Positions 9,252 to 17,428 of a stretch of 64,000 nucleotides of DNA are shown piece by piece. Position 1 is the first letter of the stretch, and each line of letters begins with the position of its first letter. The DNA is from Burkholderiales bacterium 39-55-53. GTDB taxonomy: Bacteria; Pseudomonadota; Gammaproteobacteria; Burkholderiales; Burkholderiaceae_C. Under the pieces are notes generated by a model that searched no databases, had not been told where the DNA came from, and saw nothing but the letters and a program-made list of their open reading frames with translations. The stretch spans positions 124,001 to 188,000 of the forward strand of contig NCJK01000003.1 of assembly GCA_002282445.1 (NCBI GenBank), written 5' to 3'. The position numbers and the translations under genes were made by a program.

Positions 9252-10433
9252 ATGAACAACGCCGAAACAAACCCAATTGACGCAAGCCTGCAAGGCGCAC
9301 TCGCAGGTTTGCGCGTGATTGATTTGACGGGCGTGGTGCTAGGCCCCTACGCCACGCAAATATTGGGCGACTACGGCGCAGACGTCATCAAGATCGAGCC
9401 GCCCAGTGGCGACATCATGCGCCACGCTGGCCCCATGAAGCACCCAGGCATGGGACACATCTTCATCAACGCCAACCGCAACAAACGCTCGGTTGTGCTG
9501 GATTTGAAAAAGCCAGAACAACGCGAACAGTTGCTGGCCTTGTGCAAAACCGCCGATGTACTGACCTACAACATTCGCCCCGCCGCCATGGCGCGCTTAG
9601 GCTTGTCGTATGACACATTGCGCGCCGTCAATCCACGCTTGATCGTGTGCGGCGCGTATGGTTACAGCGAGGGTGGCCCCTACTCAGACTGGCCTGCTTA
9701 CGACGACCTGATTCAAGGCGCTGTAGGCATGCCGTGGCTGATGACGCAAAGCGGCAGCGTTGAACCGCGCTACGCGCCCACCACGTTTGCCGACCGTGTG
9801 ACAGGGCTCAACATGGTGCACGCGGTGATGGCCGCCATCATTGCGCGCTACCGCACTGGCGTGGGTCAGCATGTGGAAGTGCCCATGTTTGAGTGCTTGT
9901 TGCAGTTTGTGTTGGGCGATCACTTGTGTGGCGAAACATGGCAGCCGTCGCTGGGCGGCATGGGCTACGCACGTTTGCTTGCTGTGAATCGCAAACCCTA
10001 CGCCACTCAAGACGGCCACATCTGCGCCCTGATGTACAACGACGCGCATTGGCAAGCGTTTTTGAAACTCGTGGGTGTGCCTGATTTGTTTCAAACCGAT
10101 ACGCGTTTTGCCACGCACGCGGAACGCCTGAAAAACATTGATGCGTTGTATGGCGTGGTCGGCCAGCACATGCGCACGCGCACCACCGCTGAGTGGATGA
10201 AAGACCTCACGTCGCATGACATCCCCGTCATGCCCATGATGAAGCTCGACGACTTGCTGACCGACCCACACCTCACCGCCACCCAAGGCTGGCTCGATGT
10301 ACCGCACCCGTTTGAAGGCATGCTGCGCCAGTTGCGCCCGCCAGTGCGCATGAGCGGCACGCCCACGGGTGTGTGGCGGCCTGCGCCACGCTTAGGCGAA
10401 CACACCGATGAAGTCCTGAGTGAGCTGCGCTAA
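9252..10433 (+). CDS. CaiB/BaiF (class III) CoA-transferase
   Basis: A 393-residue class III CoA-transferase, which moves CoA between carboxylic acids through an aspartyl-CoA intermediate. It shows the N-terminal LRVIDLTGVVLGPYATQILGD motif, the IKIEPPSGD turn, NANRNKRSVVLDLK, and the region near residue 170 that carries the catalytic Asp (ADRVTGLNMVHAV). The ATG at 9252 is preferred over a GTG six bases earlier because GGGG lies at the right distance. Substrates cannot be told from sequence. It follows a DUF1841 gene. Confidence 0.92.
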   Translation: MNNAETNPIDASLQGALAGLRVIDLTGVVLGPYATQILGDYGADVIKIEPPSGDIMRHAGPMKHPGMGHIFINANRNKRSVVLDLKKPEQREQLLALCKTADVLTYNIRPAAMARLGLSYDTLRAVNPRLIVCGAYGYSEGGPYSDWPAYDDLIQGAVGMPWLMTQSGSVEPRYAPTTFADRVTGLNMVHAVMAAIIARYRTGVGQHVEVPMFECLLQFVLGDHLCGETWQPSLGGMGYARLLAVNRKPYATQDGHICALMYNDAHWQAFLKLVGVPDLFQTDTRFATHAERLKNIDALYGVVGQHMRTRTTAEWMKDLTSHDIPVMPMMKLDDLLTDPHLTATQGWLDVPHPFEGMLRQLRPPVRMSGTPTGVWRPAPRLGEHTDEVLSELR

Positions 10434-10477
10434 GCTCTGATACGCTACCTAAAAAATTAACGCTAATGGAACGTCCG

Positions 10478-11332
10478 ATGAAATTCAAAGGCTCAGACAA
10501 CTACGTCGCCACCCAAGATTTGATGCTGGCAGTCAATGCAGCCATCGCGCTCAAGCGCCCGTTGCTGGTCAAGGGCGAGCCCGGCACTGGCAAAACCATG
10601 CTGGCAGAAGAAGTGGCCCAAGCCTTAGGCATGCCCCTGCTGCAATGGCACATCAAGTCCACCACCAAAGCACAACAAGGTTTGTACGAATACGACGCAG
10701 TCAGCCGCTTGCGCGATAGCCAAATGGCCGACGCTGAGAGTGCCGAGCGCGTGAAGGACATCAACAACTACATCCTCAAAGGTGTGTTGTGGCAAGCGTT
10801 CACGGCTGAAGAGCCTGTGGCCTTGCTGATTGACGAGATTGACAAAGCCGACATCGAGTTCCCCAACGACTTGCTGCGCGAACTCGACCGCATGGAGTTT
10901 TATTGCTACGAGACACGACAGCTCATCAAAGCCAAGAACCGTCCGCTGGTGTTCATCACCTCGAACAACGAGAAAGAGTTGCCAGACGCGTTCTTGCGCC
11001 GCTGCTTCTTCCACTACATCAAGTTCCCAGATGCCGACACCATGCGCCACATCGTGCAGGTGCATTTCCCCACCATCAAGCAAGATTTGCTAAGCGTGGC
11101 GATGAAAACATTCTTTGATATTCGCAACTTGCCCGGCCTCAAGAAGAAGCCGTCGACCAGCGAGCTGATCGATTGGCTCAAGCTGCTCGTGGCGGAAGAC
11201 ATTCCGTTAGAAGCCCTGCAAACAGCAGACGACAAAGTGTCTATCCCACCGCTTGTGGGCGCCCTGCTAAAAAACGAACAAGACACCACGCTGTTTGAAA
11301 AGCTGGTGTTCATGCAAAGCCGCAACCGCTGA
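10478..11332 (+). CDS. MoxR-family AAA+ ATPase
   Basis: A 284-residue MoxR-type AAA+ ATPase. Walker A is GEPGTGKT, Walker B is LLIDEIDKAD, sensor 1 is VFITSNNEKELPDAFLRRC, and the arginine-finger region follows. MoxR proteins pair with VWA-domain proteins to mature or remodel metalloenzymes and complexes. Here the partner is the VWA gene at 11583-12767, with a small membrane protein between. An in-frame ATG lies 12 bases upstream, but the chosen start matches the usual family N-terminus. The client is unknown; no CO dehydrogenase genes are nearby. Confidence 0.93.
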   Translation: MKFKGSDNYVATQDLMLAVNAAIALKRPLLVKGEPGTGKTMLAEEVAQALGMPLLQWHIKSTTKAQQGLYEYDAVSRLRDSQMADAESAERVKDINNYILKGVLWQAFTAEEPVALLIDEIDKADIEFPNDLLRELDRMEFYCYETRQLIKAKNRPLVFITSNNEKELPDAFLRRCFFHYIKFPDADTMRHIVQVHFPTIKQDLLSVAMKTFFDIRNLPGLKKKPSTSELIDWLKLLVAEDIPLEALQTADDKVSIPPLVGALLKNEQDTTLFEKLVFMQSRNR

Positions 11333-11346
11333 AGGAGCCCGTTGCC

Positions 11347-11574
11347 ATGTTCAAATTTTTAACCGACGTCGCCATCGATGTTGCTGGCTTTTTTGCAGGC
11401 ACGGCCATGGGCATCATCTTGGCTCTTGCGTTCGATCTGCAAGTCTTTCCCGATGGCGAAGAAGCGGGCAGCTTGATCGCCATCATCATGGTCGGGCTAT
11501 TTGGTGGGTTTGGCTTGCAGGCTGCGCGCGTGTGGCGTCACAAAAAATGGCCTGACGCCCAAACTCCCCAATAG
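11347..11574 (+). CDS. small two-helix membrane protein
   Basis: A 75-residue protein with two hydrophobic segments (about residues 7-27 and 42-60) separated by an acidic loop (FPDGEEAGS), ending in a charged tail. I do not recognise a family. It sits 14 bases after the MoxR gene and 8 bases before the VWA gene, so it is almost certainly translated as part of that operon and could anchor or modulate the ATPase/VWA pair. That role is inference from position. Confidence 0.75.
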   Translation: MFKFLTDVAIDVAGFFAGTAMGIILALAFDLQVFPDGEEAGSLIAIIMVGLFGGFGLQAARVWRHKKWPDAQTPQ

Positions 11575-11582
11575 GGCATGCC

Positions 11583-12767
11583 ATGCTGATCGACTTCTTC
11601 TACACCCTGCGCGCGGCCAAGCTGCCGGTTTCGGTGAAGGAGTACCTCACACTGCTCGAAGCGCTACAGGCCAATGTGGTTGGCCCTGCGTCTGACGCTT
11701 GCAGCATGGATGATTTCTACCACTTGTCTCGCACCATCCTCGTCAAAGACGAAAAGCACTACGACAAATTTGACCGTGCGTTTGGTGCGTACTTCAAAGG
11801 TGTAGAGATGCTGACCGACTTCACCAAGGATGTACCGCTCGATTGGCTAGAGAAGATTCTTCAAAAAGAACTCACCCCCGAACAAAAAGCCGCCATTGAA
11901 AAAATGGGCTGGGATGAGTTGATGGAAACACTCAAGAAACGCCTCGAAGAACAAAAAGAACGTCACGAAGGTGGCAATAGATGGATTGGCACAGGCGGCA
12001 CATCGCCCTTTGGCAACGGTGGCTACAACCCACAAGGCATCCGCATTGGCGGCAAAGGTGGTAACAAAAGCGCAGTCAAGGTGTGGGACCAACGTAGCTA
12101 CCGCGACTACGACGACACCCAAGAACTGGGCACACGCAACATCAAAGTAGCCTTGCGACGCTTGCGCCGCTTTGCACGCGAGGGTTCAGCCGAAGAGCTG
12201 GACCTTGACGGAACCATCCACAAGACAGCAGCCAATGCTGGCTTTTTAGACATCATGATGCGCCCCGAGCGCCACAACAATGTGAAGGTGTTGTTGCTCA
12301 TGGACGTGGGCGGCACGATGGACGACCACATTGCCCGCGTGGAAGAGTTGTTCAGCGCAGCCAAGGCCGAGTTTAAGCACTTGGAGTTTTATTACTTCCA
12401 CAACTGCGTGTACGACTTCATGTGGCGCAACAACAAACGCCGCTACGCCGAAAAGTTTGAAACGTGGGACATCATTCGCAAGTACAACAAAGACTACAAG
12501 CTCATCTTCATTGGCGACGCCACCATGAGCCCATATGAAATTGTGCAACCCGGCGGCAGCGTGGAATACAACAACGAAGAAGCCGGAGCAGAGTGGCTGC
12601 AACGCTTGCTACACGCCTTCCCTAAATTTGCGTGGATCAACCCCGAGCCACAAGGCGTGTGGCAATACCGCCAAAGCATTGCCATCATTCAACAAATCGT
12701 GAGTAACCGCATGTACCCGCTCACGCTCAAAGGCTTGGAAGAAGCTATGCGAATGCTGAGCAAGTAG
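11583..12767 (+). CDS. VWA domain (CoxE-like) protein, MoxR partner
   Basis: A 394-residue cytosolic protein of the VWA/CoxE-like group. The first 130 residues are helical and charged. A glycine-rich linker follows (GTGGTSPFGNGGYNPQG), then a VWA fold starting near residue 225. The metal-site motif is DVGGTM at residues 241-246 in place of the classical DxSxS, so metal binding may be altered. The downstream part includes FIGDATMSPYEI, matching the conserved second and third metal-site loops. It is the last gene of the MoxR operon, followed at once by a tRNA gene. Confidence 0.9.
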   Translation: MLIDFFYTLRAAKLPVSVKEYLTLLEALQANVVGPASDACSMDDFYHLSRTILVKDEKHYDKFDRAFGAYFKGVEMLTDFTKDVPLDWLEKILQKELTPEQKAAIEKMGWDELMETLKKRLEEQKERHEGGNRWIGTGGTSPFGNGGYNPQGIRIGGKGGNKSAVKVWDQRSYRDYDDTQELGTRNIKVALRRLRRFAREGSAEELDLDGTIHKTAANAGFLDIMMRPERHNNVKVLLLMDVGGTMDDHIARVEELFSAAKAEFKHLEFYYFHNCVYDFMWRNNKRRYAEKFETWDIIRKYNKDYKLIFIGDATMSPYEIVQPGGSVEYNNEEAGAEWLQRLLHAFPKFAWINPEPQGVWQYRQSIAIIQQIVSNRMYPLTLKGLEEAMRMLSK

Positions 12768-12789
12768 CACCGTAAAATACTTGTTGGTT

Positions 12790-12864
12790 GCCGCCGTAGT
12801 TCAATGGATAGAACGACTCCCTCCTAAGGTGTAGATACAGGTTCGATTCCTGTCGGAGGCACCA
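12790..12864 (+). tRNA. tRNA-Arg (anticodon CCU)
   Basis: The cloverleaf can be folded by eye: D arm GTTC/GAAC, anticodon loop CTCCTAA giving anticodon CCT (reads AGG), T arm ACAGG/CCTGT with loop TTCGATT, discriminator A and an encoded CCA. The acceptor stem GCCGCCG/CGGAGGC has a G4:A69 mismatch, and the anticodon stem ACTCC/GGTGT has a U29:U41 mismatch. All invariant bases needed for a tRNA are present, so it is probably functional. Confidence 0.93.
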
Positions 12865-12867
12865 GTT

Positions 12868-13890
12868 TTATTTGGCATTCACCTGCATCGCTTGGGCATC
12901 AATCAAACCCTGTTGTACCAGTGCAGCCAAGCTTTGATCCAAAGTTTGCATCCCCACACCCCGCCCTGTTTGAATCGCTGAATACAGCTGCGCCACTTTG
13001 CCTTCACGAATGAGGTTGCGCACGGCGGTTGTGCCTACCATCACTTCATACGCTGCCACACGCCCCTGCCCGTCTTTGCGTTTGCACAGCACTTGCGAGA
13101 TGACCGCGTTGAGCGACTCGGACAACATGCTGCGCACCATGTCTTTTTCTTCGGCAGGAAACACATCCACGATGCGGTCCATGGTTTTGGCCGCACTCGA
13201 TGTGTGCAAGGTGCCCAACACCAAGTGGCCTGTTTCGGCGGCGGTGATGGCGAGGCGAATGGTGTCGAGGTCACGCAGCTCGCCCACCAAAATCACATCT
13301 GGGTCTTCACGCAACGCCGCGCGCAGGGCATTGGCAAAGCTCAGCGTGTGAGCGCCCAGCTCGCGCTGTTGAACCAGGCATTGCTTGGACACATGCACAA
13401 ACTCAATTGGGTCCTCGATGGTGATGATGTGCTTGGCCTGTGTTTGGTTCAGCGCATTCACCATCGCTGCCAAGGTGGTGGATTTGCCAGAGCCTGTAGC
13501 CCCTGTGACCAAAACCAATCCTCTCGGGCGATGAAGAAGTTCAGATAAAACAGTGGGCGCATGCAACCTCTCCAAACTCGGCATGTGATGTGGAATCACA
13601 CGAAACACCGCAGACACACCCCGTGCTTGCACAAATACATTCACGCGAAAGCGTGACAGCGCAGGCAGATCGAAAGAGAAATCACATTCATGTGTCTGAC
13701 TGAACTGTGTTTGCTGTGCTAACGACATGATGTTCATCAATGACAAATGCAGTTCTTCGTGGCTCAGTGTCTGATGAGATAAAACCACCAAAACCCCATC
13801 CACTCTGAACATTGGCGACACGCCTGATGACAAATGCAAGTCAGATGCACCGTGTTCGAGGCATTCATGCAACAAATTTTGTAGGTTCAT
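12868..13890 (-). CDS. PilT/PilU-family type IV pilus ATPase
   Basis: A 340-residue secretion/retraction ATPase. It has the N-terminal ASDLHLSSG box, Walker A GATGSGKSTT near residue 130, the Asp box TIEDPIEFVH, Walker B DVILVGELRDLDTI, and the His box GHLVLGTLHTSSA. PilT powers pilus retraction and twitching. The more variable N- and C-termini do not allow a confident choice between PilT and PilU. No other pil gene is in the window, so it is an orphan here. It ends four bases from the convergent tRNA-Arg. Confidence 0.9.
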   Translation of the reverse strand: MNLQNLLHECLEHGASDLHLSSGVSPMFRVDGVLVVLSHQTLSHEELHLSLMNIMSLAQQTQFSQTHECDFSFDLPALSRFRVNVFVQARGVSAVFRVIPHHMPSLERLHAPTVLSELLHRPRGLVLVTGATGSGKSTTLAAMVNALNQTQAKHIITIEDPIEFVHVSKQCLVQQRELGAHTLSFANALRAALREDPDVILVGELRDLDTIRLAITAAETGHLVLGTLHTSSAAKTMDRIVDVFPAEEKDMVRSMLSESLNAVISQVLCKRKDGQGRVAAYEVMVGTTAVRNLIREGKVAQLYSAIQTGRGVGMQTLDQSLAALVQQGLIDAQAMQVNAK

Positions 13891-14076
13891 ACATGCCCTT
13901 CTATATGAGCTTGAGCCTATTTTTGTAACTAATCAGAATTCATTTTTGAAGCCTTTGTCTCAGACTGGTGCACGATCAGGGAAGTTCCTAATCATCGATG
14001 ATCAAAACCTCATCGCTAGGCCACGAAAACACTCACCAAAACTGGCACAATGCACCCGTTTTAATAAGGAAATGAC

Positions 14077-14361
14077 ATGAACAAAACTGAATTGATCGAA
14101 GCAGTGGCAGCACAAACTGAATTGACAAAGGCCGACGCTGGCCGCGCTGTCAATGCCATCCTCGACGTCATCACTCACGCCGTTGCCAAAAAAGACGACG
14201 TGCAATTGATCGGCTTCGGCACTTTCAAAGCTGCTGCACGCGCTGCTCGCACTGGCAAGAACCCACGCACTGGCGAAGCTTTGAAAATCGCAGCTGCTGT
14301 GGTGCCTCGCTTCACTGCTGGCGCAGCATTCAAAGCTGCTGTGAACACCAAGAAGAAGTAA
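14077..14361 (+). CDS. HU-family histone-like DNA-binding protein
   Basis: A 94-residue HU protein, starting MNKTELIEAVA and carrying the DNA-binding arm region GFGTFKAAARAARTGKNPRT. HU bends and compacts DNA. The C-terminal part is Ala/Lys rich and ends in NTKKK. A spaced AAGGAA Shine-Dalgarno lies upstream and a strong terminator downstream, so it is monocistronic. It is one of possibly several HU paralogues in the genome. Confidence 0.95.
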   Translation: MNKTELIEAVAAQTELTKADAGRAVNAILDVITHAVAKKDDVQLIGFGTFKAAARAARTGKNPRTGEALKIAAAVVPRFTAGAAFKAAVNTKKK

Positions 14362-14380
14362 TTCTTCGCGTTCACGCACA

Positions 14381-14415
14381 AAAGCGGCGTCGGGCAACCG
14401 AGCCGCTTTTTTTAT
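14381..14415 (+). terminator. rho-independent terminator after HU gene
   Basis: Stem AAAGCGGC/GCCGCTTT with a 13-base loop, followed by a run of seven or more T, 20 bases after the HU stop. Confidence 0.9.
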
Positions 14416-14439
14416 TTCTCAATCGATTTGGAGACACGC

Positions 14440-14823
14440 ATGTTCACACACGTCTTTTTAGGCGCCAAAGACATAGAGGCATCTCGCCAGTTTTATGACG
14501 CGGCACTCGGTGCATTGGGCCACGCCCCAGGCGCTGGTGGTGGTAGCCGCTATGTGTACCGCACACCTTCTGGCACGTTTGGCATTACCTTACCCATCAA
14601 TGGTGAGTCAGCCACATTTGGCAATGGCAGCACTTTTGGTTTTGCAGCCAAGTCAGAAGACGAAGTGAACGCATTTCACGCCGCAGGTGTTGCCAACGGT
14701 GGTGTGTCTTGTGAAGACCCACCCGGCCTGCGCACCAACCCAGCATTTAGCTACTTCATCGCCTACTTGCGTGACCCAGCGGGCAACAAGATATGCGCGA
14801 TGTACCGCCCACCGGCTAAATGA
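14440..14823 (+). CDS. VOC (glyoxalase/bleomycin resistance) family protein
   Basis: A 127-residue vicinal oxygen chelate protein with two beta-alpha-beta-beta-beta modules. It begins MFTHVFLGAKDIEASRQFYD, and ends with the metal-site style segment YLRDPAGNKICAMYR. The ATG at 14440 has GGAG seven bases upstream; an in-frame TTG 12 bases earlier overlaps that site and is unlikely. Substrate unknown. It is convergent with the SulP gene, six bases apart. Confidence 0.88.
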   Translation: MFTHVFLGAKDIEASRQFYDAALGALGHAPGAGGGSRYVYRTPSGTFGITLPINGESATFGNGSTFGFAAKSEDEVNAFHAAGVANGGVSCEDPPGLRTNPAFSYFIAYLRDPAGNKICAMYRPPAK

Positions 14824-14829
14824 GCAGCA

Positions 14830-17040
14830 TCAAGCCTGACGCATCTCTCGCAGCTCTGCGTTGGCATGGCGCAAGCGGTCGGCAATGGCCAAGGCCACCG
14901 CACGCATGACGCTGATGCTCATCACAGGGTCACCCGCCGCCACGGTGGCAAAGGCCTTTCGGTCGATGGCAATCAACTCGGTTTCACGTGTGGCATACAC
15001 ATCGGCCGAGTGAGCGCGGCCATCTAAGAACGACATCTCACCAAAGAATTGACCTCGGCTGAAAGTAGTCAGATGAATGGTTTTGCCATTGGCCAATGGC
15101 AAGCTCACCTTCACTTCGCCTCGGCTGATCAGCATCAGCTCATGGCCACCTGAGTCTGCACTGAACACCAAATCCCCCGCCTCGTACACATGGCGCTGCG
15201 CACAACGCTCCAGCGCTTGAATCTCTTGCGCATTCAACCCGTGGAAGATTTCAAACTTACCCAAGGGAATCGCTTCTAGCGACACATGGGCGTGGCCAGC
15301 CAATGCCAGGGTTTCGTCCTCAATCCATTCGAGTGCTTCGTCAAACTCGTCAAAGATTTTGGCAGTGCTGTCTGATAGCAAGCCAATGTGATCCACATAC
15401 GAACGCAGGTCACGCCCGCTAGGCAAACGCTCAGGCACACGCGTCAACACCAAGCGCGCATGACGATCGGACAACATGTTGCGGATGCGCTCAATCATGT
15501 GACCTGCGGTCATGTCCATGGATTGCACGCGCATGAAGTCGAGCACCACAAACTTGGCCTTACTCAACTCGGGTTCAATCGCGGTGTAGAGCTGATCGGT
15601 GGTGCCAAAGAACAAGCTGCCTTGCAATTCAAAAATCACGGTATGTTCGCCGGTCTCAATCAAGACATCACGTTCTCGCTGGCCACGCACGCGAGAAGAA
15701 AACATGGTGTTGCCAAACGTTTTTCGGCGAATGGTGGTGGTGTGAATTTGCTCACGCAAAAACAGCATGATGGCCATGGCGACACCCACGCCAGAGGCAG
15801 CAATCAAGCTCACGGTGTTGGCCACAATGACCACCAGCAAGATGACCGCAAAGTCGAGCATGGTGTCTTTGGCTTTGAGCAGTTGCAGCGAATGCCAGTC
15901 AATCATCTTGAAACCAATGACGATCAGCAATGCTGCCAAGGCCGACACAGGCACCCAAGCGATGAGTGAGGTCAACAACAAAATGGCCAAGAGCGACCAC
16001 ACGCCTTGGAACACACCCGACAAGTAGGTGGTACCACCGCTGGCCTTGTTTACCAAAGTCGCGCCCATGGTGCCTGCACCGGGTGCGCCACCAATGAGCG
16101 ACGAAGCTAAGTTACCCAGACCTTGGCCAATCAATTCTTTATTGGAATCATGGCGTGAGCCAGTCATGGCATCGAGCACCACACAAGTTTTGAGTGTGTC
16201 AATCGACAACAAGACGGCTAAGGTCATGGCGGGGAACGCAATTTGCGTCCAGCTCGGGAAACCAGATTCGCTCAGGCTATGGAAAGGGTCGAGCAACGAT
16301 TCAAAGAAACCTTCACCACCCACCGCCAATGGACCAATGATGAATGGGTTGTCGTGCAAGTTGCGTAACTCAGGCCAAGCACTGAAGGCCAGCAACCAAT
16401 AAGAGGCCATGCCACCGAGCAAACCCACAATCACGGCAGGCACTTTGGTTGAGATGCGCGGGGCCAACAACATGAAGGCTGCCGTGGCCGCGCCCACGAT
16501 CAAGCTAGGCACTTGCCACAACTCCATCGCGTGCAAACCTTGCCACCAGTTCATACCTTTGGGCAACGCCATCCACTTAGGAAGTTGGCTCATGATGATG
16601 ATGAGGCCCACACCGCTGAGGTAGCCACTCACCACGGGAAACGGCATGTACTTGATGAGTTCACCAATACGCAGCAATCCAAATGAGATTTGTACCAAGC
16701 TGCTGATGAAGGCCACCAAAAACAAGGTGAGCACCACCGCCCCCACACCAGAACCTTGCTGCGTCATTTGAATGGTCAATGCCGACAGCACCGCTGCCGC
16801 AGGTGCGCAAGGGGCTGAGATGAGTCGCTGCGTGCCACCAAAGGTGGCGGCAATCAAACCAAGTGCAGTCACCCCCAGCATGCCGGCCAACGCTCCCTTG
16901 GCACCAAACTCTGCGCCAAGTGGCGAAAAAATGGTCACGCCAAACGCAATGGCCGATGGCAAAGCCACCAGCATGGCAGCAAAGCCGCCCCAAATGTCCC
17001 CAGACAAATTGGCGCGTGAAGATGTGAAAGTTGTAGACAT
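14830..17040 (-). CDS. SulP anion transporter fused to STAS and cyclic-nucleotide-binding domains
   Basis: A 736-residue inner-membrane protein. Residues about 10-430 are the SulP (SLC26-type) transporter core with some 12-14 membrane segments. A STAS domain follows (about 450-570, with the VVLDFMRVQSMDMTAG motif). The C-terminal third is a cNMP-binding/CRP-like beta-roll (about 600-725, with SRGQFFGEMSFLDGRAHSADVYA). SulP proteins carry sulfate, bicarbonate or dicarboxylates. The cNMP domain suggests allosteric control by a nucleotide or ligand. Transcribed alone, away from the DUF2892 gene. Confidence 0.92.
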   Translation of the reverse strand: MSTTFTSSRANLSGDIWGGFAAMLVALPSAIAFGVTIFSPLGAEFGAKGALAGMLGVTALGLIAATFGGTQRLISAPCAPAAAVLSALTIQMTQQGSGVGAVVLTLFLVAFISSLVQISFGLLRIGELIKYMPFPVVSGYLSGVGLIIIMSQLPKWMALPKGMNWWQGLHAMELWQVPSLIVGAATAAFMLLAPRISTKVPAVIVGLLGGMASYWLLAFSAWPELRNLHDNPFIIGPLAVGGEGFFESLLDPFHSLSESGFPSWTQIAFPAMTLAVLLSIDTLKTCVVLDAMTGSRHDSNKELIGQGLGNLASSLIGGAPGAGTMGATLVNKASGGTTYLSGVFQGVWSLLAILLLTSLIAWVPVSALAALLIVIGFKMIDWHSLQLLKAKDTMLDFAVILLVVIVANTVSLIAASGVGVAMAIMLFLREQIHTTTIRRKTFGNTMFSSRVRGQRERDVLIETGEHTVIFELQGSLFFGTTDQLYTAIEPELSKAKFVVLDFMRVQSMDMTAGHMIERIRNMLSDRHARLVLTRVPERLPSGRDLRSYVDHIGLLSDSTAKIFDEFDEALEWIEDETLALAGHAHVSLEAIPLGKFEIFHGLNAQEIQALERCAQRHVYEAGDLVFSADSGGHELMLISRGEVKVSLPLANGKTIHLTTFSRGQFFGEMSFLDGRAHSADVYATRETELIAIDRKAFATVAAGDPVMSISVMRAVALAIADRLRHANAELREMRQA

Positions 17041-17159
17041 GATGGAAATGACAGTTTTATGTCAGTATCGCAAATTTCGCACTGTCAGACTGCGATTGAT
17101 TTAAAGCAAACCAAGTACAACAGAAACGTGTCTAATAGACTTTTCTTTAGGAGAAATTT

Positions 17160-17375
17160 ATGACAGCAAACGTTGGCGGCATCGACCGCATCTTGCGCAT
17201 CGTCGCAGGCTTGGTACTCATCGCTTTGGCCGCCACTGACGTGGTGGGCATGTGGGGTTATATCGTCGGTGGCATCGTGTTGGCGACTGGCGTGATTCGC
17301 TTCTGCGGCGCCTACACATTGCTTGGCATCAACACTTGCCCATTGAAGGCAACAGAAGAAGAGCCAGCAAAGTAA
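17160..17375 (+). CDS. DUF2892 (YgaP-like) small membrane protein
   Basis: A 71-residue inner-membrane protein of the DUF2892 family: a polar start (NVGGIDRILRI), two hydrophobic hairpin helices, and a cysteine motif FCGAYTLLGINTCPL. In other proteins this module is attached to rhodanese domains (YgaP), which hints at a sulfur-related role, but the function of stand-alone copies is unknown. AGGAG lies upstream of the ATG. A second copy is at 29124-29357. Confidence 0.85.
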   Translation: MTANVGGIDRILRIVAGLVLIALAATDVVGMWGYIVGGIVLATGVIRFCGAYTLLGINTCPLKATEEEPAK

Positions 17376-17395
17376 GCAGTTATTGCTTCGCTCAG

Positions 17396-17428
17396 GCCTC
17401 AGCGCTTTTAAGCGGCTGAGGCTTTTTT
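17396..17428. terminator. bidirectional terminator
   Basis: Stem GCCTCAGC/GCTGAGGC, loop of 11 bases, T run on the + strand. It serves the DUF2892 gene. The convergent MFS stop codon lies inside the loop, so the last codons of that gene form half of the stem. Confidence 0.85.

Noticed and set aside
12865..12867. tRNA-Arg as an integration site with a mobile element downstream
   Set aside because: The PilT-like gene follows almost immediately, with no integrase and no direct repeat of the tRNA 3' end visible.
17061..17095. GTCAG-ATCGCA / GTCAG-TGCGAT repeats between the SulP and DUF2892 genes
   Set aside because: The repeat is imperfect and short, and no matching regulator gene is near.
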